Assembly (NCBI GenBank): GCA_008360975.2
Contig: CM039192.1
Span: forward strand, 7,656,194-7,720,193
Reading direction: 5' to 3'
DNA: 64,000 nt
Source: Lichenostomus cassidix
Taxonomy: Eukaryota; Chordata; Aves; Passeriformes; Meliphagidae
Shown here: piece after piece, positions 1 to 13,833 of the stretch
How positions within the stretch are numbered: position 1 is the stretch's first letter
Layout: every line of letters begins with the position of its first letter
Translations under genes and position numbers: made by a program
Notes under the pieces: model-generated
Databases searched by the model: none
Told to the model about the DNA's origin: nothing
Seen by the model: the letters and a program-made list of their open reading frames with translations, nothing else

Positions 1-3000
1 GTGGGCGTAGTACCCAGGAATCCAGAGTCAGTCACTTCTTCTACAGTCTCTCCGATAGACAGCACCAGTGTGGCATTTACGAAGGACACAATAATGTAGG
101 CATCAAATTCATCTGGTCAAGGGAGACAGGGAAAAAAAGAGTGCTGATTTAATAAATGCAAGGCTTCCCAACACAATCAGCAGTCTGACAAATGTCTAGC
201 AGTTACTCTTCAGCAAAATTCCTGATAATTACAGCTGCTGACAGTATTGCTGCCACAAGTTCGCTCTAGGACACGCTGTGCAAAAGCCAGCCACTGTGGG
301 ACTCCAAACAATGCAAGACCAAGCCAGGGATCAAACCACAATCCAGATCCAGAGTCAATCCACAATATTCTGGATTCTGGCAAGCGAGATTCTTGTCTAT
401 TTTTTTCAAAGAATGCACGAGTTCTAGAAGCATTTAAGACAGTTGTCCCATCTCATACAAGGAGCTAAATCCAGATTTGACACCCAATGAAGTCAAATGA
501 AATACTCTGAAAATCTGAACATAAGGAATCTATCTGCAGAAATCACACCATGGATGCTGCACACAGGAGGTTGTAGGACCACAATCTCTATCTAGCAGCC
601 ACACAATAAAAGGCTGCAAAGAACAATTAGGGTGCATTGCAGCAGAATTTAGGGTTAAACCTGCTCTACCCTCCTCCAGAACCTCAACTGGCTTCCATTC
701 ACACTGAGTCTCCTGGGATGAGAAACAATTACATTTTTAACATAGTTGCAATACTGTCATTTATCCCAATAGAAGTAAAGGTCAGTGTTTGCTCTATTAT
801 CTCCAGTACTAGCTTCTCTCAAAGGGGACAACTTGGGAAACTCCTGTAGCTTGGGCATAGAGCAGCTATGCTGATCAAAATAATCTTAAGATCTCATTTG
901 GAAATCGGGAAACTTTGTGGAAAATGAGGGTAGTAGGACTGGGTGAAGGGAATGTCCCAGTTTACTGCTGCCTGCTTTCGTTCTGCAGAAAGCAATAGGT
1001 CTTAGGAGGGGAAGAGGACAGGCTCATTAAAACAGAATAACAAAAGCAACAGAAACAATGAAGTCTATTGGGAAATGGAGCCAGAAGCCTTGGAAGAGAA
1101 ATAAGATTGCCTCAGAGAAGCAATTCCACTTCTGCTGCTGTTGTCATGCAAGTGCTATTTCTTAAAAAGAAAATTCCTCATTTTAACCCAACTCAACCCA
1201 AAGCTCAGACTTGGGCACCAGAGCACATCTAGTGGAGGTGAGGGTGTAAGAGAGCAGTCACACTTCCTCCCCTTGAAAGCAGATTCTCCACCATTCTCAA
1301 ATGTAGAAGACATGGAGAAGTGGCTAGTGACTTTAATAGAAAAGGAAAATAGAGAAATCTCACTGGGATGGAAACAGGATGCCACAAAATACAATGCAGC
1401 AGCTTAAAGAACCCAAAATGGGTTAACCAAAACAAATGCTTCAAGAACTAATAATCCTTTTCTTATCCACCCTGTTTAGAGGGAAGCACTGCCAAACGTG
1501 CTGTGTCACGTTTATAACAAAAAGTTCTTACATACAGTTGAAAATATGCAAGTGAAAAATTAAAAAGACGCTATCGTTCTTCTCTGCAACATCTGGTATA
1601 CAGACCACAGCTCTGATCAAACTGAAGAGTTCTGTGTAACTAAAGCAATTCCAACAGCAGTCTGTGGCATGAACTCTGTTACTACTCTATTTTAAGAGGT
1701 CACAGCCTCCAACAGCTCCAAAACCCCACAAGCAGGAACCAGTCCACTCAGGGGAATGAGAAAGCAAGAACTGAACCTGAACACAGAACCCACTCAGTAA
1801 CGCCAACTCCTTGAACACTTGGCTTAACAGAAGAATTCCTCCAGCATTAACAGCAGATGGTAAGAGTTCAGCAAGACACATTTACACACTGCTTATTTTC
1901 TACACTGAATAGCAGCTTCTCCTACAAACTTACACGAATTTTTCAACACCAGAAGTCTACAAGAATTCCTCGATCATGGAGTTTCTAGCAGTTCACAGGC
2001 TAAGCATTTGATTCATAAATATCCCATAGACAGGATGTTCTAAGAATTCCATTTCAAAGACCACTGTTGCTTTCCAAATTACTTCAGAGCTACTGCCTTC
2101 CTCCCTGGGGGCTGTCTATTCTCATGATAAACCACTGTGTCCCAGCTGGAGGTTTAAGCATGTGATTTGGAAAAGGACAAAGAACTCCCATTTGAAAACA
2201 AAACAGATTCCCTTAGTTGTACTCTAAACAAAAACTCATTCCTACCTATTGCTACTTTTTTAGCTTTCTTTCCATTGGCCTACATTTATATCAGAACATG
2301 CCTTAAAGTCTGTGTCAATAATGGTGACAAGTACATTTTTGCTTGAAGTCTGTGTTGCTTAATGACTCTCTGCTGGAGCTTTTGAAATAAAGGGTTTGAT
2401 TTACCAGAATTAAGTCAGTGAATAAGACACATTCATCTAGATTCAAACAGTACAATTTTGGTTTAGAAAATATAGCAGCCTAGTTGAAATTAAGAGGACT
2501 AAATCCCTAGGGCACACTGAGAAGTGTTCTCACAAAAAGAAAAGATCTATAGATTTCAATATGAAAAGATATCTACTTAGCTCTGCACAATCCCAAGCAA
2601 AACATCAGGCTCCCCAGAGTTTTGAGCAGATAGACATCATTTTGTATGCAGACACAAGACTTAAGAGATGCTTATTACTGTTATAATTGCTCCAGTCAGC
2701 TCCTTTCAGCAAGTAAGAGACATTTCAATGACTCTGAAGAACCACAGCTGGACTTGTTCTCCTATGCATGCATTACAAGTTTTCTGCAGCTTCATGCACA
2801 CGTCACAACCATTTATGAAAACAAGACGTTTCAGTCCATGAATTCTACACTATTGTGCTTTTTGTTATTTGTGATGGATTCATTCGAGAATTCCATTCTT
2901 ATGTGCCAGTCCAGGCATGACAGCTTTCTCACGCTCTGCAGCATCTGAATTTGCACTGATACAAATGCAGTCACCACTGGCTCAGAGGAGTTCAGTGAAC

Positions 3001-6000
3001 AAACTGGTGAGCAGCGGCAGAGCTCACGATCACTCTCAGTTAAACTCTGAGGGGATGACAGCACATTTTCCTGGGCTTCTGTTTACTACTGTGTGGCGAC
3101 TCCACAGTGCTGACTCACTGCACATTGCTCCTGCAGCAATGCCAGGTAGGGAATGCTGACTCTTAGCTCCCAGCTCCCATCTGTCAACACAGCAGAGCAC
3201 ACAGCTACATCCACAGATATTTGGCTGCAAGAGAGGGTTTGGTGCAAACCCCTTCCACTTATGTCTCACGGGCAGATGAATCCCATAATGACAGGATATG
3301 CCCATGCTGTAATACCTGCAAGTACTCCAAACACATTGGATCTTTTTCTCTTGGAGATCTGTAAAATGCAGCTGGGAGCCTAACCCTCGTCTGCAAGAGA
3401 GCTGAAAATACCCCTGAAACACACACAACCAATTTTAGCAAGAAATGACTGTCCCACAGAGACACAGTTGATTATTTTGCTTCCCAAGGACTGCAAGATG
3501 GACAGGGATCTGCTTTCTACTCCTCAACTACTGAACTTCAAAGGCAACAATCTTCAGCTACACACCAGTTTCTAGTATTTGTTTACTGAAGTGCTTGGCA
3601 TAAATGTATCCCCATGCTGTTGGGATTCTCTGTGGTTAACCTGTGGGACTGCACAGTAGCCCCTAGCAGTAGGTACACACCTGTGGTGATCAGCACCTCC
3701 ACCACCAGCCACCTGTGAAAGAAAAAAAAAGGCTTGGTATTGGTAGTATCACCACGTACCAGCCAAGGTTAGTATTTGCTTTGAAGACTGCAGACCCTGG
3801 ATGTTTCTTACTGAGGCCTTGCAGCACATGCACACTGCAGCATCGAGGCAGAGCCAGGAAGCCCCACACTGCAAAGTGAGCCCTCATGGGCAACTTCAAG
3901 ATTAGATACATGTTTGAAAAGGTTCTGCACTCTTTCTGATTAAAACCCACTAAAATAATTTCTGAATTCCAAGAGCTGGAAACTGGGGATGAGTTTCACA
4001 TAACTATAAACTGTATTCAGGGAATAGTTACAGATTCAAGGCTTTCTGAAATCATGGAGATAATCATGCTGAAACCTGGAGAATTTGGAAGGTGGAAAGA
4101 AGAGGAGGCAATGAGACTGGTCCATTTCCTGCAGATCATCAATGGTCTTTCACCTCCTGAAAAGTCAAAGTTGTCTTCTGGAACCCCAAGATAAAAGATT
4201 TTAAAATGCAGGGTGATGTCAGAAGTCTCCACTCCTCACAGGGAGCAAATCTTACCATATCCTCTTCTAGAATGCTGGAGAGAAGGTTCCTAACAAACTG
4301 GAATACCCCTTTTTAGGAAAGCATGTATTTTTTTATATGAACTGTGGAAACACTTTCCTTTTGACCCTTTTATTTCTGGGGAACATGAATGCACTTCATG
4401 ATCAAAGTTCCTCCCATGCTGCTTAGGCAGTACATAAGTCTCAGGACATGAGCACAGGAATTGTCGGCCGGTCTTGCATGGCAAGGTAAATTCCACTGCA
4501 ATGTTTGAAATTCCCACGGCATTACTGGTTCCCTGGAAGACACACTACTCTGCTAAAATACAAGGTATCATGTCACCATAGCGGGCTAAGGTCTCTATTG
4601 CAACAATCTGGCCTTTCTAGATCCTGTGCAAAAGCTTAGGGAAGTCTTTGTGAGAGTTATACAAAGCACTGCCTTGGAAATCCCTGAGACTGCCAGTACC
4701 TAGAACAGTTTCTCTTCAAGCTTTTGAGGTGCTTCTGTACAACTCTGTTCTCACCTTCAAAATAAGGTCAAAACAAGGGACTACATTTCCTCTTGTACTT
4801 TAGTAAGGCCAGTATTTCAGATCAGGAGAAAAATAACCCACAACACAGTAATTCCCCAATCCAGTACATTCTGCCAACATGAAATCTTGACCTTCCCGGA
4901 ATCACCATCATTCTCCACACTGCTGGGTTTTCAATAAGGAGTCTGTCCTAGTCCAAAGGGGTTTTTTTTACAGATATGCACAGAAGGAAGTAATAAAATA
5001 CAGACACTGATGCAAATTTATCATCTTTGTTTCATAATTTGTATCCCACTCTCTCACAAAATGCTGATTACTACAGTTGTCAACACACACATCAGGAATA
5101 GTGAGTATGCTCCAACAAGAGGAATAGCTGTTGCCTGCTGATGTTTGAGCAAGAACTTATGGACAAAACCTTAAGGGAAAGAATGAGAAGTTCAGGAGCT
5201 TCAGGCTGCAAATGTACAGCTGACACAGCATATTGGGTGATGGATGCAGCTGCAGGCAGCTGCTTCTTTGTCAAAAGGAAGTTTGACAATTCCAGGGGAC
5301 CAGAGGGTGGGTGGCTTCTAAAGACAAGCAGGTGGTTGCTGACTCAAACCACAATTTCTGGAGATGACACACAACCATCATGTAGCACCATTCCTACCTC
5401 CTTGGACAGAAAACCAGAAAAAAAAAAAACAAACAAAACACACAAAGTATTATGATCTCCCCGTGCTTCAGGAAAATACTGCATACCGTCAACATGTCTC
5501 CTCACAGTCCATACAGCATTGGGGTTACCAGGCAGCTCTGAGACGGCCATTTCGGATACCTAAGAGTAAACAGGAAGAAGGTTCTTTTGCAAACAGATGT
5601 TTAGACTTACTAGAGTAAGCAACCAAACCACCAGCAGTTTTTAAGCTTTCCCATAACTGGGCAGGAAAGCTAGCAATTCCCAGTTCTGATGCTCTCAGCC
5701 CATGCCAGATGTGCTACAGGGCAGAATAAATTCAGCAATGATATGGCAACGTTATTGCTCTGGATGATCAGCTTTAAAACAAGGTCATCCGCCCCCAGCA
5801 GAGATCAGCAGCAGCTGGCAGACACCAGGAATGTTCCAGCTCAATACACTCAAGAATTAGAAGAGAGACAAAATGCAGGTTGTTGAAGTCAAGTAAACAA
5901 AGAGCCTTTGAGACTGTAAGAATAAACAGTACAACCCTCCTATTTCTTCAAAAAGCAAGAGAAAGTAGCTCTCCAGACTACAGCAAAAGGAGAATCCCCA

Positions 6001-9000
6001 CATTTCAGCACCTTTATTTCAAGGATTTCCCCATACTGCCCTCATCTCTCAGATTGTTCTTCTGAAGTGTTGGATATCTTACCTCAAGTCCATGTCTTAA
6101 AACCCTCAGAGATGACCTGGGCCCCCGACCACAAGCCACATACAATTGGGGTGTGTCTTCATTGGCCAAATCTGCTATCTGTGTGGAGAAAAAGTGTCAA
6201 AACAACATCCATGGAATGAAAAAATAAAAATAAACTACATATATATATATATATATCACACTACTAGCTTAAGAATGTTTTTTTCAAACACCAAAAAGCT
6301 GTGAAAATGTCACAGGGTGTTGCAGCTGCTGCTCTGAAAGAATGTCAAGTTTCACCAAACTCTGCAAAGAACTGGTCTGATGGTCAACAGAGAAGAAGCA
6401 CAGAATTGCTGGCTGACACTCTGTGTTCAGACACATATTTATCTCCACAGGAATCAAAAGCTGCCAGGTCAGGTACCAATCTCAGGCAGCTGCCTGAAAA
6501 CTCTGCAGATTTGCCTTTCTATGAGTCTTTACTTAAAGTAGTATTTCTGGAAATCTGGGATAACACAGCTACGGTGACTCCACTTACACATATGGTAAAT
6601 GGGAACTTGCTGATGGCAACATACCTGACAACACAGAATAGGAGACAAACTGTCCAACTCGTCCACCAGTACCAGGTTCTTCAGAGGGCGTGGCTGGAAA
6701 AAGAATGTGTCTCCTTCCTCAAGAGGCATGGCAGAAGAAAACTCTGGCTCCTCATCATCATCTCCCAGGTGAGCTATCTGGTACAGGTAACTTAAGACAG
6801 AAAGAAGACTGTCACAGCATGTTCAGAACAAAGGTCATGCAGCCTTCTTTAAGCAAGGCTTAGCCAGATATTCAGGTACCAGGGAACAAAGAAATCCAAC
6901 CCCACATTATACAGCATTTTATTAATTATTAATAATTATTAATATTTGGCTTTAAGGACTGTCTTCTTGGTTGCAAAATATTTTAAAATAATCAGAGGCC
7001 AGCAAAGAAAAAAAAAACCTCCAAAAAGCCCCCAAAACCCACAAACAAGAAACACCCCCAACCTCCCAGCTTCAGCCTTTCACATTTGCAGCTGTCAATG
7101 GGAAGGTATCCCAGAGTTTCAGTGTTTTGTTTACCCTTGAGCCTTTCAGATATTCCTGTGTTAAAGGCAAAGCACCAACTGACAGCTGAGGCCAAAAGCA
7201 AGGTCAATGGCTAAGACTTCAACTCCACCTAGTTATCTGTTTTGTTGGAATATTCTCACCTTACTATTTTTAACCACATTCCCTATTCCATTTTATGAGC
7301 CTAAATAACACAATAATCAAGTTAAACTTCCAGAGAAGGGGAAAAAAACCAACAAAAAACCCCGAGAAAGATAGACTGAGTTACTTCCCGTTTTTAATAA
7401 AGCCCAAATATGGCTTCCTCAAGAAGTTCCTCAATTCAGATTCAGTCCAGCAAACTGGCTGGGGCTCCCTCAGGTGGCTGACTGCAGATGCAGTCAGAAT
7501 ACAGTTTAAATCTCCATTCCTGTGAATTCCCCACTCAGACACTGTTAAGCTAATCTTCAAAGGTGGGCATGACCCTTTAAAGTATCTAGAAGCCAAAACA
7601 TGAATTAAGAGAAAGCCCTCAAGTATGCATCTATTAAGGAAAAGAACACAGTTACTGATAAGACCCTCTATTTACTTCTGAGTGGGTCATACACACAAAA
7701 ATTCAAAACTATCAAACTAATTGAAAAGATAATATGTGATGAACCCTAGAGAAACATCAAGTGCTCAATTCTTCCAAAACCTGCTGCAACAGCAAGTTAT
7801 CTTTTGTTCTCTGCGCTTCAGCATCTAATCTAAATTCAAACAAGGAAATTCCCCCATTCATAGTCTAATCCAACTGTTCTTCTCAAGCCCTGTGAACAAA
7901 GCACTAATTTACCCATTAAATCAGAGGTGTTTTCCTTCTATGCACAGTAAGTTCAAGGGTCAGACTGCAGGCCTGAACAGAACCAGCCTGTTTCAGGGGC
8001 AAAACACTGACGTAAAATTGTTTACTCACTGGTTTCCAAATTCAGATGCCACGAAGAGAAATCCCGTTTTAAGCACACACATGGCAGCAGCAACAGGAAC
8101 AGTGTCAAAGTACTTCAGCCGAATCTCTGTTACCTGAGAGCAAATGAAGATGTGACTGTGATGATGAAGTACTGGAGTTCCACGTGTGATTTAATAAAAA
8201 TAATCTGCCTAGCTATCTTCAAAAAAATGAAGCAAGAGTGGGCCAGGCTTAACACATCAGTAGTCTGGGGCACCAGATTACAAATCACAAAATCCAACAG
8301 ACTATTTGAACTCACAAGCCAGGCTGCCTGTTTTATTCCAAGACTTTCTGCCTTTTGTAACACTGAGTCAGTTTGGAAAACAAAAGCTGTAAAAATAGCA
8401 AGCTGACTAAGAGAAAAGAAATTTGCTTCACTGAACACCAGCCATTCTCCAACATGCGAAAAATAATGTCCTGAGCAAATTTCTGTATTGGATATGGTCA
8501 TAACAGCTGTTGGTGAAACATCCAAGAACAATCTTCAGCCGCTAGAACATCACAGAATATTCTGAGTTGGAAGGGACCCACAAGGATTGTGAAGTCCTGG
8601 CTCTGCACAGAACAAGCCCAAGAATCACACCATGTGTCTGAGATCATTGTCCAAACACTCCTTGAACTCCGGCAGGCTTGGTGCCTGCTTCACAATCATC
8701 CCTTGTACCAAATTTGACATGTTTAGATGAAGGAAAAACTAACATTTAACACTTACTAAAAAAACCTAATACATGGCAGCAGAGATCTTTTCAGAGCTAA
8801 AACAAGCAGCAAGCCACTGCAAGCCTGTTATTTCAACTCACAGACCATCTGTACCAAGCTAGCTACTGAAATTTGCAAAAATACTGATTGTAGCATGTAA
8901 ATACTCAATTAAGAGACTAGAGGGCACTTGCTGCAATCCAAGGAAACTAAGTTGCACAGAATTAGTTACTGAAATACTCTCCACTAGGTTCATGAATCAG

Positions 9001-12000
9001 TTTACATCTTCAAAGAAAAGATCACCTGTAAGACATGTGAAGTATGCTCAAGTGACTCTGCAGCATAATCTCCACAGGATTTTGCAAACCTTGCACCACG
9101 TCTCTTTGAGTAAACAGCCCACAGTTGTGACCAGCGTTAATTGTATCACAAATCATGTAAAATATTTACTGTTGTGGGTTTAGCTGTGTGAGTGCACATG
9201 TTTATCACCTTAGAGAAAGTAATCGATTAAGGATTCCTCTCAATGCTTTTGCATTCATGGGATGCTTACCATGTCTTCATCAGTCTCCAGAGTAATTTTG
9301 AAGATGTCTCCCTGTTCTGTCTGTGCCAGGAAGAAGAACATGGACTTGGTCTTATGTGTAGCAGAGCAGACAAAAATCATACCTCTCTCTGGGTCATCCA
9401 AGTCATTCTGTCAGAAAAGAGAGTGGAGGTCATCAGTGGAATTGCCTGATAAGTACAGATGTGACTTCACTCACTGAAGTATTTCCATTTCACAGGTAAC
9501 TTTGGAGGTCACAATATGCAAGGAGGCTTTTAACACAAAGCACAACCCCTTTGTTACACGTAGTCACCCTAGGTACATCTCTGCCCCAGAACAAAATACA
9601 GTTGTGGGACACTGTGCCTAAGCATCATCCCTCACCTTTTTTACTCTCCTCTCCAGGCAACTTTCACATATCAAAGCCAAAAACAGAGGAACAGGCTGCA
9701 ACCCACACACAGCTGGTTTTGAACACCATGGCAGGTGTTCAAACCACTGCCAAAGCATGTAATTCCCAACACCAAAGGAAGAGGAAGCAGCATTAGATGC
9801 AACAGAGCAGCTGTTGAATTCACCTGCATCTACAATAGCTGTGCCACTGTGTCTCACCATCTCAAGTAATCCTATCTTGCACTGAAAATGCTGCCTGATC
9901 AGAGTCTTTGGAGTATCTCCAGTGTAAATCTCAGCGAAGAGACATGAACCATACTCATCACTTCAGGCTATGCCCACCTCTGTCCTCCCTCTCAGATAAC
10001 ACACAGCCAGCGAGATAGAAAAAAGTTAAAAATGTGTTGGCTTATCCTTTCTTTAAAACCTTCCTGATGCCCTTAACCTTGAAAGGCAAATGCCAAGCAT
10101 TTGTAACCTTAAAAAATTCTCACCCGTCTCCTGGGAATTGGGCATCTGATATCAGGCTGGTCACCGAAGTTTTTGTAGGTAATGTAGTTTTCAGAACAGA
10201 TCAGCACCCCACTGGGGCCATCAGAACCACCAGGAACTGAAAGAGAAGTGTCAGGAGAAAAGCCTTTACCACAGATCTGACTTACTGCTGGCAGAACATT
10301 TGGTTTTCTGTAAAGCAATGTAGTTTCCAGTGCCCTCCATCACCCTGCGTATATGAATCTGCTCTTATTGAAAAGGAACACAAAAGACTGAGTATAGCTG
10401 CCTGTGCCAGCATGAGAACAGGGCAGATGGAACCAGGTAAACAGGAAGCTTGCAGCTTCAGACAAACTTTTCAAGTTTTATCCTTCCTGGCTTATTTTTG
10501 TCTCAAAAGCCATGACATGCCCAAAATACCACACTAGCAACTTGTCAGTTAACCACAAGCCTTGGGTTTCTGGCACATTTGTTTGCTGTCAGAAACATCC
10601 ATGATATGGTTTTCTGACGAATCTTTCACTTTTAAAGTATGATTTTAAAAATGTTTCTATTGAGTTCCCAGCATAACCAAATATATCAAAACAGATTCAG
10701 CACAGTATTTGGTGTCTGTCTGACAGCTGCCTACAGGAGATGCAATAGGGCAGGCATACAAAGATGCTCTCCTAGCTCAGCATCTTTTGTGCTTGGAGAG
10801 GAACCTAGAGCAGTTTCCCTAGCTGAAGGTTTTATATTGGCTTTGCATCCCACCCCTCAAGTGGGCTTTTAGTCCATGGATTCACCTACTGCCTTTAGCT
10901 GATGGAATCCTATGCAAGAGAGTACAACAGCACCTATACATTACCTAAAACTAAATCCATTTGTATTGCTACCAGCTAATTTCAGGAGCACTCTCCAACT
11001 GCAGCTGCGTCTATGAATTCTTCCAGATTTCCATGTGTGAACCATCCCTCATTACCTGGCTCTGAGGTAAATTAATTAATTTATACTAATAGCTCAGGCT
11101 ACAATTGAAACACCTTTTAAGATGCAAAGAATATTAATTGTATTTCCCTGGGGGAATGGGAACCAAGTAGATGAATGAGAAAATGACTTTATGGGCCCTA
11201 CCTGTTATGAGGAAGTTGCCATGCTCTTCCAGGGGCTCACTGTATTTCCTGACAACATGGTTCAAACCCAAGTCCAGTTCATAGAATGTCAATGTCTGCT
11301 GTGTGTTGGCTGCAGCTTCTCCTGTTGGATCATTGTCTGCTTCCTAAAAAAGAACACATGGAGGTGTCTTTCAAGAAAAGTATTAAAAGAAGGAGCAAAG
11401 CTGATGTGTGGGGAAACAGTTTTGAGTAACAAAGGAATGAAGGCCAAAAGACTTGCTGGAAGCTGCACAAGAGAAGTTCAGACCAAGAAAATACGTGTGT
11501 TTTCAGTAAAAGAACAAAAAAAACAAAGACAGAAGAGACTTGCACATTCTGGCTGAAGGGGAGACAAAAAGCCAGTACATTTTTGAAAAATGAAAACTCT
11601 CGCAGACAGCAAAAGCAGCCAGTGTTCCCTACTGATAGATGAAAAACAGGAGAGGAACAACAAAGCTCAAAAGACAGCAAAGGGAGATCAAGTTCTCACC
11701 TCATAATCCATTTCCAGACAAGCAAACATTGGGTTTTCAAATCCCACATCGACTCCCACCACGTGGTAGACCAAGGTATTGGCCTTGTGGGCTTCCAGTG
11801 GGGAAGAAATGGTGAGTCGAGCAGCGGCATCTCTGTTGAGGATATACACCAGCTTCTGCTTTTCAATGGCACCTACAAAAAACAACAACAGCACGTGAAG
11901 CCCATCACTTGATGATCAAATCTGACCTTAACTACAGCCCAAAATCGAGCTGTAACTTTGCAAGAGAATGTCAGCATTACTTCAGCTAAAGTTCACCACT

Positions 12001-13833
12001 GACGTTTATCTCTGTGCCACCAATTAACCTCCAATATTTCATTTTATATCTTTCAGGTTGCAAGCACAAAATGACAACTTAAGCCCTTTAAAGCCAAAGC
12101 CTGACCCTTTGAGCTACATTCACCTGGCCCAATATTCCATCTATGATGGCTTGAGGTGGATCTACTCACTCATTCCACCACACAAGACATGACAGACTGC
12201 AAGGAAGCAAAGACAACTGGAAAGAAGCAGCCAGATGTTCTGCTATTTAAAGCCAACAACAACTTTTCCACAGAAATATTGTAACTAAGAAAACACATCC
12301 TTGCTTGACACACAGCATCCACAACATAATTAACATCACTCAAATATCAGTGTGAATGGCACAGTTGGGACTGTGCTACCTTCTCACCCAGGAAAACCAG
12401 AAATGTTAGAAAAGAACAATATCATTTACTGGTATTCCCAATAGAAAAACACACTGGTAAACTACCATCAGCACCGCACAGAGCCGTCTTCAGCAAACTG
12501 AGAAAGTTCCGTACATCTCACACTAAATCCTAAAAAAAAAAAAAATTCTTTCAAGTGTCTCTCTACCTGTGCAGCCTGATCAGAAATGCATCTGGGTGTC
12601 TTCAGGACGCACCTCAGAGAAGAGACATGAACTCAGAACATCATTTCAGGCCATGGGAACTAACTGGCTACACTGTAGCAGTAACCGGCTACACTGTAGC
12701 ACTACTGCCTGAAATCCCATCTTCTCTCCCACACATCACACTTCAGGGCTCTGCACACTGCTAAGCAAACTGGTCTCTCTCCAATTTATTTTGGCCTAGC
12801 ATTAGAATTTATTTGTGCAATTCCACCAGCATCAAGGTACCATTCTGCATGCCTGTATTCTCCTTGACACAACTCAATGCTTAAAATACTGCATAAGAAA
12901 CAATTCCAATTATACCTGGCAGAAACTTGCTCCAAAATAAATATCCCCCAGACAGAAGATAAAATAAGAACACAAACTGACAGAGTGACTTACTGATCAT
13001 GACGGCACGGCCCTTTGGGTCCACAGCCAAGTACTGGCCTGGAACAATTCTGCGACATCCACTCTTGCCAAAGGTTTCCTGATGGATCTTCTCAAACACA
13101 TTCTTGGAGGGCTGGTACTCCAGGATGACAATGCGGCCCGAATCACTGCCCACCACGATGTAGTCTTTGGTCCCTCCTGTCAGCCTAAAGGCCATGAGGG
13201 ACCTGATGACTCCAAACACTTCCACGGTCAGCAAAGTGTGAACCTTCCCAGTGTTGGGATCAGGGCGGAGTAACTCCAAGATCTTGCCCCGGGAAACAAC
13301 AATTTCTTGTTGTTTGGTTCCTGAAGAACCCAAAACATGAACACCAGTCAGCGACAACAGAGCACAACACCCAACTTCAAGTGCTACAAGTGAAGAAGGG
13401 AAAACTTTGACCACCAAATGCCAGTTTTAGGATTGCTATGGAGAAATTAAAAGAAACTCATTCATCGCATTAGGTACCACTATTGATTGAACATCTTTTA
13501 ACAGACCAGAAAATTGGTCAAAATACACAATTAAACTTAATACACAATTAAATCTATAGATAAAACAGATCAATAGATAATCAAGCCAAACTTCTCCCAA
13601 TCTTTCCACAAGTTACCACAGCTCAAGTAACACTCAAGAGCAAACGATAATGCACCAGCAAAAAAACCGAAGACGTACTGAAGAAAACTGTAAACACCTT
13701 CTTCTTTCTTGTACAATCCAAAAGAAGCTCAAGCTAAGACATGTGAAGGGAGGAAAAGATTACCTGAGAAATTGCCATGGATAGCAAAGCTAATGCCTGT
13801 GGCACGCTGCAATGTCAGGTTGTACAGAAACAT
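1..13833 (-). CDS. SF3B3: Splicing factor 3B subunit 3 (SF3b130/SAP130), N-terminal part
   Basis: This is the 130-kDa WD40-like beta-propeller scaffold of the SF3b complex of U2 snRNP, acting in the nucleus at branch-site recognition; the vertebrate protein is also reported in SAGA-type acetyltransferase complexes. Eleven coding exons read on the minus strand join in one frame to about 504 of the roughly 1,217 residues expected. The start ATG is at 13,833-13,831 and opens [20 protein letters not shown], identical in style to other vertebrates. Further matches include the [35 protein letters not shown] and RCPIPRRR segments. The product is soluble, with no signal peptide or membrane segment. 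The gene runs off the left edge inside an exon (1-112), so it is partial, not broken. It shares a divergent promoter with COG4 and hosts two snoRNAs. Identity is very secure; the exact boundaries come from splice-site reading. Confidence 0.97.
113..5486 (-). other. SF3B3 intron 11, no gene seen
   Basis: This 5.4-kb intron lies between exons 11 and 12. Its open frames are all short, overlap on both strands and resemble no protein I know. I saw no tRNA, snoRNA boxes with a terminal stem, or long repeat here. Composition is AT-leaning, as in the gene's other introns. Confidence 0.7.
6239..6256. repeat. (AT)9 microsatellite
   Basis: Nine uninterrupted AT units lie in SF3B3 intron 9, just upstream (minus strand) of exon 10. 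It is a simple repeat with no evident function. Confidence 0.9.
8548..8690 (-). mobile_element. CR1 LINE 3'-end fragment
   Basis: This intronic segment begins with a CACAGAAT-type motif followed by GTTGGAAGGGACCCACAAGG, then CAAACACTCCTTGAACTCC. That is the diagnostic reverse-complemented 3' end of avian CR1 elements, so the element sits on the minus strand. Only about 140 bp remain, with no coding capacity. It is divergent, hence old. Ends are approximate. Confidence 0.85.
9893..9968 (-). ncRNA. SNORD111: Box C/D snoRNA, SNORD111 type
   Basis: A 76-nt box C/D snoRNA lies in SF3B3 intron 6. On the minus strand it has a perfect 6-bp terminal stem (GCCTGA / TCAGGC), C box GTGATGA (9,955-9,961), D' box CTGA (9,931-9,934), C' box GGAGATA (9,914-9,920) and D box CTGA (9,899-9,902). 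The guide before D' is antisense to GAAGAGACATGA (9,936-9,947), a 12-nt match to the conserved 28S rRNA segment that SNORD111 is known to target. Counting five nucleotides from D' places the 2'-O-methyl on the first G of that second GAAG-type group, as expected for SNORD111 (human G3923, from memory). It should be released from the SF3B3 pre-mRNA intron. All boxes are intact, so it is likely functional. Confidence 0.93.
12574..12651 (-). ncRNA. SNORD111B: Second SNORD111-type box C/D snoRNA
   Basis: A 78-nt paralogue lies in SF3B3 intron 3, nearer the host 5' end, which fits the human order SNORD111B then SNORD111 as I recall it. It has the same 6-bp terminal stem (GCCTGA / TCAGGC), D' box CTGA (12,614-12,617), D box CTGA (12,580-12,583) and the same 12-nt guide (12,619-12,630) in the same register to D', so it should target the same 28S guanosine. 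The C box reads ATGATGT (12,638-12,644) instead of RTGATGA, losing the last A. No good C' box is visible. The region before D differs completely from the other copy, so only the D' guide is shared. Expression may be weaker than its sister's. Confidence 0.85.

Noticed and set aside
4015..4145. Possible box C/D snoRNA in SF3B3 intron 11 (a GATGAT core near 4,137)
   Set aside because: There is no terminal stem, no D box at a suitable distance and no recognisable guide. Box-like hexamers are common by chance.
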